From Geosiphon pyriformis (lineage: Eukaryota; Glomeromycota; Glomeromycetes; Archaeosporales; Geosiphonaceae), in contig JAAOMT010000620.1 in assembly GCA_016748015.1 (NCBI GenBank), positions 421,246-485,245 of the forward strand: a stretch of DNA of 64,000 bases. Reading direction: 5' to 3'. Made by a program: the position numbers and the translations under genes. This document shows positions 37,905 through 50,121 of the stretch, piece by piece. Each line of letters opens with the position of its first letter. Positions within the stretch are counted from its first letter, which is position 1. Under the pieces are notes generated by a model. That model searched no databases, was not told where the DNA came from, and saw only the letters and a list, made by a program, of their open reading frames with translations.

Positions 37905-40190
37905 TTTTATTTAACGAGTGAGACCCAAATACAACCTAAAACTATAATACCACAGAAGAGATTATATTATAGGTGTAAATTATGCGTTTTCTACATGTGA
38001 TCAGACACTCGGCCCAATCAAGGACTCACTATGCTGAATTAAAAATAGGTGAGAATAATCCCAATCCACGAATTCTCTCAATGATACCATTCAGATTCCT
38101 AGAGTCAAAAATAAACTCACTAAAAAACAATCTAGTAGATTCAATATTGCTCTTGGTTTCAGTACCAGACATTCGCCACAAAGCAATAACATGCTCAATA
38201 GTGTCCTCACTTAAAAAGGAAAGCTTAGCAGCCAATATACTATCATAATCCATATTACCAAAGTCAACCTCAGATCTAAGACAAGCAAAGTCCTTAGAAA
38301 CTCCAACCATGAAACTAGCAAAATTGTTAGCAGCACTTTTCATGGAAATAATATCTTTCTTGATCTGAACAGTCTTAACAGCATTATTATCAAGAAGACG
38401 AGACACCAAAGCAACCAAAAAACCAACAGGCTCAACAATAGACTTAACCAGAGCAGCCAAATCCAAAATCTGCTTTTCCAAAGAATCTAATCTAGAACCA
38501 ACAGCAGGATCAGCAGCAGAAACAACCAAAGGAGCCACCAAAGAAGCCACCAAAGGAAGAAACTCAGAAAGACCAGAAGGAGCAGCAATCTTGGCATATG
38601 AAGCAGAACCCACAAAATAAGACTTGAAAACCTTGGGAACCTTGGACGTGAAAGATGGAGAAATCTTGCAATCTGCAGCCAGATGGCCTATTTCTTAACA
38701 CCTAAAGCAATACCAGCAGCCAGGAGTTTCTCACCAGATACGGCATTTCCTTAGAGTACCAGTCTTGACTATAGCAGAATCCAAATCGTTTTGAGAGTCA
38801 AATGTAACCAAAGCAAATTGGGAACAATGACCAGAATCAGGAAACCAAGGGATGAAGCATGTTCACCCACCAACTCGAGAAATCATATCACTAATTTTAA
38901 AAGCTGTGCAGCCAGAAGGAAGATTGACCAACTTGGTCTTGAACCTATTATGAGACAGAATGGCCTCATTCTGATTAATAACTGAAAGGATCTTAACACT
39001 ATTTTTGTCCACTAGAATTGACCAATGATTGAAAGCAGCAGCAGCAGCATCCAATTCCTTAAAGTAAACAACCATGTACTGCCAAACACCAGCAGGCTTC
39101 AGCACAACACGGACAACTTTACCAAATACACCAAGAACCATCTTAATATTAGCAGCTGATACACCCAAAGATATATTACACAGTGCAACAGTGGCAGAAG
39201 AGGAACCAGATTCAGAAACCACCAAAAACTTGACAATTTTGAGAGTGGCCAAATGAACAAAGCTTGTAAGCTCAACCAGAAATACAGTTTCTAAAGACTG
39301 TTGAGAAGCAAACTTCACACAGAAAAGCTTCACATTGTCTTTTAAAACAGATTTAGCACCCAAAAAACCATGTACAGACTGAAAAACAGCCTTAACATGA
39401 GCCAATTTGATCTTAAAAGTAACACCAAATACCAGAGTAGAGGCTACCCACTCAGCAAACCTTTGACAACTAGTAATAGTTTCCCAAACACCACTAGAAG
39501 TAGCACCAGAAACTAGAGGAGGAGATGATTCAGTTTCCATTTGATCAGCCCAGTTCCCAAGAACAGGTAACTCAACAAAAGGAGATTGTTTTGCTTCTAA
39601 AACCAGCGATGATCTGCTAGAAGATACCATATTTGGCAACACAGCTAGTGGTTGATCTTGGCTCATCTTAGACAATGTGCTGGATGATGCTATAGAGATC
39701 TTATCTAAGATCTCATTAGGAACCACAAAGGGGTTTGGTGTAACAATAGCAGAAACAAGCAACTGCTCCTATTTTTCTGAACTTTTGGTCTTTTTGACCA
39801 TTTTTTTTGAAGAAGCAGTGCTAGCAACACCAAGTGTTGAATCTATGGAAGAGAAAACCAGCTTATTTACTGGTCTATTATTAAAAACTTTTGGGCTCTT
39901 GGTTGGAGTGGAGACAACACTGGGACTAACCCAAGTGTGTTTCTTTGAGAGAACTTTGACTGGTGAGAAACCAGCCAAAGATGAGGAAATTGCTTCAGTG
40001 GCTACCAAAGGCAGCTTATCACGATTACTGAGTAAAGGCTTCTAAAACATTTTGTCTAGTTGTTTCTATAACAGAGAAAGCTCTTCTGATTGAAATTTTA
40101 TTAGATATCTCAGGACAAATATCAGGTGCAGCTTTTTTACTCTTTGCTCTGGTCATGGTCATAAAATTAAGGAGACAAAAAGCTTTTTTA
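37905..40190 (-). mobile_element. ORF1-only LINE derivative
   Basis: On the minus strand ORF1 (40157 to 38029) is followed at once by a LINE 3' end: the segment at about 37975-38020 matches the conserved 3' UTR of the LINE at 12410-19212 (GATCACATGTAGAAAA), and an A-rich tail lies at 37883-37905. No endonuclease or RT is present. It interrupts fossil gypsy A2, whose gag resumes at about 40250. It is lightly mutated, so a recent arrival. It probably moves using RT supplied by a full LINE (inference). No clean target duplication was found because both junctions are T-rich. Confidence 0.72.
38029..40157 (-). pseudogene. LINE-type ORF1 protein with CCHC knuckle, broken
   Basis: Reading from 40157 (MTMTRAKSKK) the pieces are 40157 to about 40023, then 40008-39769, 39762-38863 and 38613-38029, with few stops between. 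The long piece has a conserved central region (WASTLVFGVTFKIKL, ISDMISRVGG). A CCHC knuckle (CFRCQEIGHLAADC, with the Gln codon turned to TAG) lies at about 38670-38720. The C-terminal piece has Val/Leu/Ala-rich helices that could be coiled-coil. Some starts inside it are not ATG because the frame simply continues from upstream. The product would bind element RNA. Confidence 0.68.
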
Positions 40191-40890
40191 TTTTTTTTTA
40201 TTTTTTTTTTATTTTTATTTTTTTAGTGTTTATTACAAGAGTAAAATTTTCAAATAATGTTTTATATTCTTTTAATAATTTAATTCAGAGATTTTTGTTG
40301 AAATTCCAAGAATAAAAATTTTTAAAAGTTTTTGAGGTTTTAAACTATAAACTAGTAAATTGATTGAATAATATTCTATTTTTTAAAGTTTAATAATATA
40401 ATAAGATTATTAATAATAGAATTTTAATTTTTTACTAATTGTAATTTGTAATTTTTTTGTATAAACTGTTATTAAATATTTCTTTTTATATTGAATTCTG
40501 ATTTTTCAAAAGTGGGTTTTGAGTTGTAATTTTTTTGTAATTGTAAATATTAATTTTAAATGTATATTTCAATTTTTTGTTAATAAGGAAAAAAATTTCT
40601 GCTATTGTTTTCTTAGTAATAAAAATTAAATATAAAAGTAAATTTTAGTGAATTTGTACTTTAAATTTTTTAGTATTTGCAATTTTGTTTAAATAATAAT
40701 TAATTTTAGTGTATACATAATAAAAAAATTACTTTTAGCTATGAATGTTTTTTTTGGTATTCTTAAATCTTCTTGAAAATATTGATATAAAACTTTTTTA
40801 AAAGATAAGTAATCTTTTTCAATAATTTTAATGATTACTATTTTGTAAGTTTTCTGAGTATTCTATTTTTGTAAATTTTATAATTTTACA
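40191..40890 (-). mobile_element. Fossil gypsy A2, start of gag and leader
   Basis: After the LINE derivative, gypsy A2 resumes: AATTCAGAGATTTTTGTTG at about 40282 matches the gag of gypsy B at about 29313. The rest up to 40890 is unreadable leader sequence. Confidence 0.55.
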
Positions 40891-40902
40891 AAGAGCACTA
40901 AA
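40891..40902 (-). other. Candidate primer-binding site of gypsy A2
   Basis: The plus strand reads AAGAGCACTAAA directly before the LTR, identical to the site beside the gypsy B LTR. Inside the LTR, TTTAGTACTT at 40939-40948 is nearly its complement. Confidence 0.4.
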
Positions 40903-41803
40903 TATTATGAATAAACTTAATAGAATATAATTATAATATTTAGTACTTATAATTTAATAATAAAAGCTAAGTAGTTTCTGAATAAATTAGTTTTAGTTAT
41001 AATTGAATTTATTAGTCTTTGAAAGTTTTTTTGTTTTAAGTTTTATCTGTTAAGTTTTTTTGTTATAAGACACAAAAATATAAATTCAGTAATTATGTTG
41101 TTATAATTATGTATTCTTCTAAACTAGTTAAGCACAATTATTAAGATTTAATATTGTTTTTTTGCTTTTCTAGTAAGTTAATAAGATAAAATTAATATTT
41201 AATACTTAGAAAAAGCTTTTTTTTTATCAGATTATTATAAAGTCAATATTGTTATTTTACAAGAGAAAAAAATAAAATAAAAATAAAATAAAAATAAAAT
41301 AAAAATAAAATAAATAAATAAAATAAAATAAAAATTAGTATTTTATCAATTATTGTGATCAAAAATAATTGATTTAAGCTGTTAAAGTTCTAAAAATATT
41401 TATGCTAATAATATTTAGTTAAAAACAAAAATAAAAAAACAATTAATTAGATTTTACAATTAGAATATTAGAATTATGTACTTGTAGATTAGATAATAAT
41501 ATTTTATTAAAATAATAGAAAATATAAAAAAAAATAAGATAAAAAAGTTATTAAACTAAAAAAAAGATATTAAAATATATTTAATTCTTGTTTGTTTTGT
41601 TTTTTTTTATTTACTAAAATCATTTGTTTTTATATATATTTTCTAATAAAATAAGATTGTTTTTTAATTGTTTATTATTATTAACTATTATTAACTATTT
41701 TAATTATTGTTTTATTTTTTTTTATTATAACTAGTTATTTTATATTTTTATGTAATAATCATATTTTTTAACATTTTTAATTAGTTTTTTTATTTGAATA
41801 ACA
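40903..41803 (-). repeat. Right (5') LTR of fossil gypsy A2
   Basis: It starts TATTATGAATAAAC where gypsy C's LTR starts TGTTATGGGTAAAC, and ends TTGAATAACA where C ends CTCAGGTAACA. An AAAAT-rich run at 41263-41335 stands where C has a GAAAAAAAAAG run, showing G-to-A change. Confidence 0.72.
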
Positions 41804-43540
41804 ATATTAATTAATTATTTATTTTTTTATTTTTTCTATAAATAATAGTAAATGAAATTTAAAATTGGATTTTAAAAAAAATATATTATATATAAAGTAA
41901 ACAAAAATTAGAAAAAAAACTTATTTAACAATTATAATAAAAAAATTTTATTATATTTATATTATTATTTAGCAATCTAAATTAAAAAATTTACAAAAAA
42001 ACTTAAAATATTAAACATATCAAAAAAATTTATAATATTATTATTAAAAAATAATAGTTAAAATTTTTTATAAAAAATATAATTTTTATTATTAAAATTT
42101 AAAAACTTTTATTAATAATTAAAAACAAAATTAACTTTAATAATATTAAATATAAACATTAAAATTTTTAATAATAATATTTAACTTAAAATTAGTTTTT
42201 TATAAAAAATAAAACTTATATTTTTATTAATTCTATTGTATTAATATTAATTAGAATGCTTAATTTTAATTAATTATAAACAATATTTTATTTTGTTTTA
42301 AGCAATAATAATAACACATTTATTAAATTTAATTAATTTTTAATATATTGTTTAATAAATTTTAGTTAATTATTAATAATTTTAAATAAAACAAATTATG
42401 TTTTTATATTTTTGTTTAAATAACTTATTAAATTATAAAAATTAAATAAATAAAATAGAAATTAAAATTTTTTTTTGTTTTTTAAAATATTATTGTTTTA
42501 AAAATACTTAAAAAACAATAATTAAAAATATTTTTTATATAAATAAGTTTTATTTTAATGTTTAATGTTATTGTAAAGATTAAAATAATTTATGTAAAAA
42601 TTTTATTTTAATTATTATATAGTTTTATTAAATTTAAATTAATTATTAAAAATAATATTAAGTTTTTTTTGTTAAAAATTTACATATTAACTTTTTTTTT
42701 TTATTACTTTTAAAATTATAAGATTTGTTGTAATTTTTATTGTTTTTTATAATGTGTTTTTGAATATTTTTAAAATTTTTAATAAATTTATTAGCATTAA
42801 ATTAAAGTATATTAATTTATAATAATAATATTGTTATTTTAAAAATTTTAAAACTTTTAATATGTTTTTGTTTGTTAATTAATTTTGATAAAAAATATTG
42901 TTAAATTTTTATTTATTAATTAAAAAAAAATTATTTTTATCATATATTTAAAATTAAGTTAGTTAAATTTTTTTTGGTTATATTGTTTTTGAAATTAATA
43001 ATATATTTGTTTATATTTATAATTAAACTTGTTTTAATTTTTAATTTTTAAATTTAATTATATATTATTGTTATTTTTAAGTTTAAAAAGTTTTTAATAT
43101 TGTAATTATTAAGATAAATACTTTAAAAAAAATTGTATTTAATAAAAAATTTTAAAATATTAGTATTTTTATAGTTTAACTTATTTGATTTTAGCTATAA
43201 AATTATTTTTTTTAATTTATTAAAAGGTTTTTTAACTTTTTTGTTACATATAAATTATTATATTGGTTTAATTTTTTATATTAAAACTGTTAACTTTTTA
43301 AATTTGTATAATTTAATTATTATATATTAATAAAATATTTGGTTTTAAATTTAAAATTTGCTATTAAACCAATTAACTTTCTAATAATATTAATTATTTT
43401 ATGATTATTTATTAAAAATATTTTAATTTTGAATATATATATAATTTTAATAATAATAAAATAAAAAATATAATTATATGATTATTTTATAATAAATATG
43501 TAATTTTAAAATTAAAAATTGTATTAAGAAAACTAAATTG
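41804..43540 (+). mobile_element. AT-only sequence, probably fossil LINE body
   Basis: Almost pure A/T. It leads without a break into a LINE 3' end at 43600-43800. Part of it (about 42960-43030) resembles the fossil LINE at about 1495-1550. I can trace no reading frame. Confidence 0.4.
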
Positions 43541-43756
43541 TTTTTAAGTAAGTTTATTTTTAATTCTAAAAATTTGAATAGTATTATTAAGAAACTTGGT
43601 AAGCTGAATTTTTTTCTAGTTTTTTTTGGTTTAGTTTAGTTAGTGCTTTGATTGACTTAGTTGGTTACATATAGAAAATACATGATTAACATCTAATTTA
43701 AGTTATTTAGTTTGGCATATTGTATTAAATAATTTTTTGGCACACTTTGTTAAAAC

Positions 43757-43800
<44 letters not shown>
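43541..43800 (+). mobile_element. Fossil LINE 3' end with (TAA)n tail
   Basis: Positions about 43660-43710 (GGTTACATATAGAAAA, ACATCTAATTT) align to the 3' UTR of the younger LINE, and the end (TTTGTTAAAACA) to its TGTGTTAAAA junction. A pure (TAA)n run at about 43757-43799 is its tail or grew from it. Confidence 0.68.
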
Positions 43801-43802
<2 letters not shown>

Positions 43803-44990
43803 TTAAAAATAATATTTTAAGTAAAAATAATATTTTTAATAAAATAATTGTTTATAAAACTTTAATATTAATAAAAATGTTAAATATGTAATTTAATTTC
43901 TTATAACAAAAATTTAAGTTAGATAATTTGTAAAATAAATACTTTAAAATTTTTAATTAATAAAATATAATCTTAATATAAGTTTAAATAGTTGGTTATG
44001 TATTAAACTCATATAATTTTTGTTTATAAGTAATATAAGTATAATAATTTAATAAATAATAAAAAAATGAAAACAAAAAAAATTGTTTAATTTATGATTT
44101 AATTTTACAAAACAATTATTGTATAAATTATTTGTATATTTTAAATATATTTTTACTAATAAATTGACAATATAAATAAAAAATTTAAAGAAATATTTTT
44201 TAAAACTGAAAAATTATAACTTTAGAATACTTGTTATTTTATGAAACTCAAAAATATTTAATTAATTAGAATTTTTAACAAAACAATTAATCTTAATTTT
44301 GGTTTGTAAAAAAACACAGTTAATAAACAAATAATAAGAATGTTTTTATAATAGTTTAATAATAATTATTTGTAAATTATTAATAAAATAGATAATTACA
44401 ATTATAAATATTTTTTAAATAAAAATATACAAAAAAATTAATTGTTGAAAAAAATAAAAAAATAATTTATAATTTATATTATACAAAACTAAAATTATTC
44501 AAAACAAATAAATAAAGATAACACTGATAAAAACATTTAAATTTAATAATAAACAAATAACTTAAGTATGTTTTAATTTATATATATTTAAAATAAACAC
44601 AGTAATAAAATATACAATTTATAAACATCAATTTTTGAAAATCTTATTGATTTTTAATGTTTATGTTTACAAACCAAAAAAACGAAAAATTTACAACAAA
44701 AAAGCTTACATATTTTGAATTTTTGCAAGAGAGAAATATTGAATAAAACTGAATTATTAAGATTAATAAATATATAAACTTATAAAATTTTCAACAACAC
44801 TTTTGCATATTCAACAAAAATTTCTTACTTTATATAAAAAAACTTCTTACGTTGTATTACGAAGGCTATCATCAAATATAAAATCGGGTATTAAAATTTA
44901 AATATTTAATTCTAAACAAAACCAAATTATTATTTGTACAATTTGTTTATTTGAAATAATTCAATTTTTTTTTGATAAATTACTTTAAAG
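43801..44990. other. AT-rich spacer
   Basis: Strongly A-rich with few G. No ORF, repeat or RNA gene was recognised. Confidence 0.35.
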
Positions 44991-46540
44991 TTACAATTTC
45001 TTTAAAACTTCTATCTAATTGAATTTTCGGCTGAGGTGCTCAATAATATTTTTATCCACAGTTTAAAAATCACAATTTAAAAATCACATTTTTTAAAAGA
45101 GCTTGAAAAATAAATAGCACAAGTTCAAAATTAAAATTTTCAAAATTTTTGATTTCGCAATTTACAACTGTTCCTGAAGCTATAAGACCACCAATATCAT
45201 TTTCTCTCGATATGTAATTTTTTGGTCAGTTTATATTCATTTTAGTTTTAAATAACCAATGTCATCATCTCATGCAGTTTCGCTTAGTAATTGTCGTTTA
45301 TTAATGGTTTCAAAGATTCGAATTCTCATTCCTTATTAAATCATTTAAAATATAATTTTTTTTGTGGTTCCTATTATATTCAAGGGAAAAAAAATGAAAA
45401 TACCAGTATCTCGTACCACTAAATCTTTGAGAAGCACTGGTAACTCCGGACTTAGTCAAAAGATATATACCCTCGACTAGGTCCGGAACCACCGGAACTG
45501 CAAATTTTGGTTGGAAGAAAATTTCCAAAGGGAAGAGTGAGGATGTCGAGTAAAAATACTCTGCCCACGAGTGATTTCCAAAAATACAAAAAATTATTTA
45601 AAACTGTAAATTATTTTGGCCTTTGCATTTTTTGCGGAAGAGGAATCCGGTTTGATTAAAATAAATGAAGGTTGGATTCAAATGTTTGAAAGCATGATTA
45701 AAATTTAAATCTCAATAACCACTCCAATTTCTGATAACGAGCCTTAACACTGAAAGAATTTTACATTTTTCTGTTGAGTGGCATGAGCTCCGGGGGTCAA
45801 AGCCTCATTAAAATGATGAATCGAGAATTTTTTCTTTCGACATCAAAAGTTAAAGAGGTAATAAGTAAAAAGGACAAGAGCCTGCTTGAAAATTTGAACA
45901 ACATATATTCGAGAAATTGGGTGTCTGTTTAAACGAATAATCCTATTTTAGAAGCTTCTTTTGAGTTTACAAAGAGCCTCGATTAGAATTCGAAATTGAC
46001 ATCAATAATAGGAAAAAAAAAATCAAACAAGCCAGAATATTGTGATTACTGTTTGCCGTTTTTATGCTAGATTAAATCACCAGGAATTTACAATTGGTCT
46101 TCACAAGCTTGAATTCATTTCTTTCACACTTTTAAAAGACTTTAGCAAATTTGAATTAACTTTTGATGCAATGAGAAAAAAATACATGAAAAGTTATATG
46201 AAAGGGGACTTGAATTATATTATTATTTAATTACTTGCCATTAAGTTGGATTTGATTGTCACAGAAAAGCTTTCAATAAGAAGGCAACCAACAAAAGATA
46301 AAACTTGAAATTAAAGCGGCGGACGTTTTGTGTTTCAAAACTTCTATAAAATAGCATCTAATGGATTGTCGAACCACACGTGCGATCGTGGATGTTGACG
46401 AATATTATTATTCGTCGATAAAAGTCGCAAATTTTTGCTTCAGCAAAATTAGACACTGGTTCTTTCAACAATATCATTTCAGACCTGCTGCTCAAAGACG
46501 CTGCTGCTATTACCTGTAGAATTTGAAAATTCGTAAATTT
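44991..46540. other. Unique-looking intergenic DNA downstream of the SET gene
   Basis: Composition is gene-like but I find no convincing gene. A 49-codon ATG ORF at 45783-45932 (+) and open stretches at 45310-45528 (-) and 46042-46230 (+) resemble nothing I know; the 46042 stretch lacks an ATG start. This could be a decayed gene, an unrecognised non-coding RNA or regulatory DNA. Confidence 0.35.
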
Positions 46541-49124
46541 TTAATCGACCTCAATTTTAATTTCAACATGGTCTTCGAAGCCGTCTTCGAATTCATCATC
46601 GTCATTATAATCATCAGCGTCTTCGTCGTTTGTTCCGATTGAAGACGAAGTGTTGGTTGTTTGTCCATTAGATTTTGTTCTAGCCTTTTTCTGACGATCT
46701 GGACTAGTCAATAATTCTCCAATTTCCTGGACACCCTCGGTTCTTTTTCTTTTTTGAGAATTTAGAACTTCTTCATCCTCCTGGTCTTCATCTTCGCTAC
46801 TTTCGTCATCCTGAAACTCTTGTTCTTCACTTCCATCACTTTTTTGTCCAGTTTCAGCTCCCCAGTGACCTCTATCTACTTCGCCTCCATAATAAACAAA
46901 TAATTCTTCACCCTTTAATATATCTCTTTTAGTCCAACAAATAACCTGATTAACTTCATTACCCTCCAAAAAAACCATATTCCCAAATGGATCTTCGTTC
47001 ATAAAATGAAAAGGACAAAATATTTTTCCATTTGGATCGGTAAACGGTTCTCCCTTGGCATCAGTAGCATCAAGAATTGTATGACGATATCTCATTGAAT
47101 AATGTGAGGCTTTCCCCACGTTATCCTTGTAAAGATCAAATTCATGTTCCAAAGTTGGCACTCCAAAGTAAAATCCAAGTGGAGTGGTCATAGGGAGATT
47201 TCTCGTTGCAAATAAACCACGCCCTGCATTTGGAATTGTAGATGTACGAACTTCAACAATGTCACTCAACTTACTAGGAACACCTGTTAAATCAAGCCCA
47301 TTTAGAATTTCTTCTGGATTTGCTGCTTGAACTATTGCACTATTTTTGGTTACTCTAATTTTTTTTTCACTATAATCAACTGCCTCTCGTGCTTTAGTTC
47401 TCAAAGAAAATGGTGTCTGTGGTGTATCGGTCTTTTTGGCAGAAGATTTGGGGGTGTAAAGGTCTTTTAGTGGGGTAAGTTCTTTCTGAACCCCAGCACG
47501 CATGGGATATACACAAAGTATTCCTTTAGTTTTACATCTTGTGCAAGAAGGTAACTTCATATCACACCCCCTTAGTTCAGGACCACAACGTCTACATCTT
47601 AAATGTTTTTCGTTGCTTGCTCCTACACTCAAAACAACCGCTCGTGGACTTTTAATAAGTTCAGTACCTGTTTAAAGTATTAAAATCAGACGAATTTTAA
47701 TGAATTGGTTAATCCAAACATTTGCAGAAAGTATTTTTAATAATTACCAGGCTTAGATTTTTTTGTCTTTCCAAAACATAAGGGCCAATCGTGTTCCGTT
47801 AATCGTTTCATCCATTTATTGTAGGTGGCAATAGCATCATCAAGATCTCCAGGTATGAAAGAGAGCTTATAAAAAGAGGTAGTAGCCCCGTCCTGCTTAA
47901 TAGGTATAAAGTACTTGTCCGCATTTGTGGTCAGGCAGGCACTAGCAGAATTTTTTGGAGTCTATCAACATAGAACAACGCAATAATTCCCATACAATAA
48001 GCCACAACAAAATTAATTTTCAACATGATAATTTTAGATATATTTTAAGAGTTTATATATATATAATTAAAAAAAGATTATAACTTATTATATTCATGCA
48101 AATAGGAATTATATAAGGTAAACCTAATTTGATTACAATAACGCACCTGACCCATAAAACATCTGGGTAAACCCTCGCGTGCGCTCATCTCTGCGTCCTT
48201 GGCTAAAGCTCGAGTAATAAGTTCAGTACGTGGCAAAATATGTGAAGGTGCTTCTAATAAAGTTCTGAGAAGCATTTGTTGCTGATTGTGCCACCTGGGA
48301 CGAACTATTTGCTGTGGTAGTCTGTAACGTACACGAGGTCGTAAAGAGAACTTATGTCTTGGACCTTCATCACTATCTTCATCATTCTGGTCTAGGTCTT
48401 TTATTTCTGGATCATTGGGTATTCCTTTAGGAAATACTATTTTTATAAAATTGCCTATATGAACATTATCGTCTTTTGATATATTAGTCTTGACGAGATC
48501 CAATAGTTTAAATCCTTTGGCGGCCGCTAGCTCTTGCATACACGCATAAAAATAAGATAAAGTCTTTTGTTCGTAAATATCTCGAAATACATCACGAGAA
48601 ATTTTGGAGATACACGGATAGAGGATATAAACGTTTCTGTCAGAATTAAACTTTGAGGTACAATTCTTTAGGAATCTCTGAAGAACGTCGCGTGCACTTG
48701 CCCAATCTCTATGTGAATGTTCTAATACAGTTCTGATCATATTAATAAAATCCTGATCGATTTCTATTGAAGTGTTGGAACTTTGGGACCCATTTTGTGG
48801 TGAAAGAATTGAAAGAAGGGTATTTCGAATGCGTTCTGCTCTATCGGGAGGTGCACACTCTGGATTAGGGGAAATTGTGAGCAGTTTCTCGACCAATGCA
48901 AGTCGTGAATTCTCATCGAGTTCCTGAAGCCTCTGAATAGCGCCTGCAAAAACATTTAACGGTAAGGGTGACAATGCCTTTATAACTATATCTTTGACGA
49001 TATCCTCCCAAGCTTGCTCCAAACTTAAACCAGCTGCTAGTTTCGGCCGAATACGAGGTTCCAGCCATTTCTTTAACACCTCCGACAATTCTTGCTCTTT
49101 TTTCTTGCCAGACAGCTTTGTCAT
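46541..49124 (-). CDS. Zn(II)2Cys6 cluster plus SET domain protein
   Basis: Proposed exons on the minus strand are 49124-48147, 47961-47748 and 47667-46541 (772 aa), with introns of 185 and 80 bp, both GT..AG. An upstream in-frame TTG at 49154 is not a likely start. The N-terminal 330 residues are helical and of a family I do not recognise (LKKWLEPRIRPKLAAGLSLE). Residues 422-449 form a fungal C6 cluster, C-X2-C-X6-C-X6-C-X2-C-X6-C, classically DNA-binding. Residues about 534-659 form a SET domain: NAGRGLF, FHFMNEDPFGN in the place of the NHS box, and GEELFVYYGG. A Glu/Asp-rich tail with Lys/Arg patches ends the protein. A sequence-targeted nuclear lysine methyltransferase is inferred; substrate and activity are unknown. 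It is divergent from the gene at 50122. Confidence 0.85.
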
Positions 49125-50121
49125 TACCCTAATATTGTGATTTTCGAGGACCAATGGTATTTTTTAATATAAGAAGTGGTAGGTCAACAGAATGCGAGAT
49201 CGAATCTCTCCTTAAGGCCTTTTTCTTTTTTTTGTTGAGTTTATGTATGTTGGGATTTAATTTTTATGATTACCCTTTCTGGGTGTTTTTATTGGGAAGG
49301 GTCTGTAGATCATCAACTATCAAAATCATTCGAGTTTCAACTTTTTTTAGCTTTTGACATTAAAAATTTTGCACTGCATTTAGCGTTTATTTAATTTATT
49401 TCCCAATTTTTAATTAATTTTTATAATTAATTTACTGTAGTTTTATCTATAGTTTGGATAAAAAGTAAAAAATTAAATATACATGAATAAATACACATAT
49501 AATTTGAATTAAATTTTGTATTTTTCATAATTTTTAATATTTGATTATTTGATTAATTTTAAAGAATATATTATTACGTTTATTTTGCTTATTATTTATA
49601 AGAATTTTTTGTATTTATTCTAGTTTTTACTTAAAAATGATTTTTTGTTTGTTTTTTACAATTTTATAAATAAATTTTTTTGGAAAATTTATTTAATAAC
49701 ATGTGAAATTAAAAATATTAATTAATATGATATATCTTCTTTTAATATTTAAAATTATTATATATGAATATTTTTTTGAAATGATAATATTTTGAAAAAA
49801 AATTTAAATGTTAATTACTTCAATAATTCCTGTATAAAAACTTTATTAATTTAAATTCCAAATTTCCCATAAATGCGTTTCATAAATCAGAAATTAAACA
49901 GGTCATTGATTGGAAGATTTCATTTTTCGAAATATTTTTTATGATCGGATTGACTTTTAATCAGTTTAACGACTAAAAGTAGTAAAACCTTCAAGTTTCT
50001 TACCCAATATGTAACTGTTGTGAACCATTGGTTCAACCTGAATATATATCAGTTTTTCAAGGAAAATGCAGACACGATCCCTTAGTCTGAAGCTAACATC
50101 CAATTTCCAAGCAATATATTA
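49125..50121. promoter_or_regulatory. Shared upstream region of two divergent genes
   Basis: About 1 kb lies between the starts of the SET gene (-) and the acidic-protein gene (+). Positions about 49380-49860 are AT-rich; both edges are more mixed and probably hold the promoters. No specific site could be named. Confidence 0.4.

Noticed and set aside
41263-41335. (AAAATAAAAT)n as an independent microsatellite
   Set aside because: It lies at the place of the GAAAAAAAAAG run of the gypsy C LTR and is its mutated form.
49125-49154. Ten-residue N-terminal extension of the SET protein
   Set aside because: It would need a TTG start; the first in-frame ATG is at 49124.
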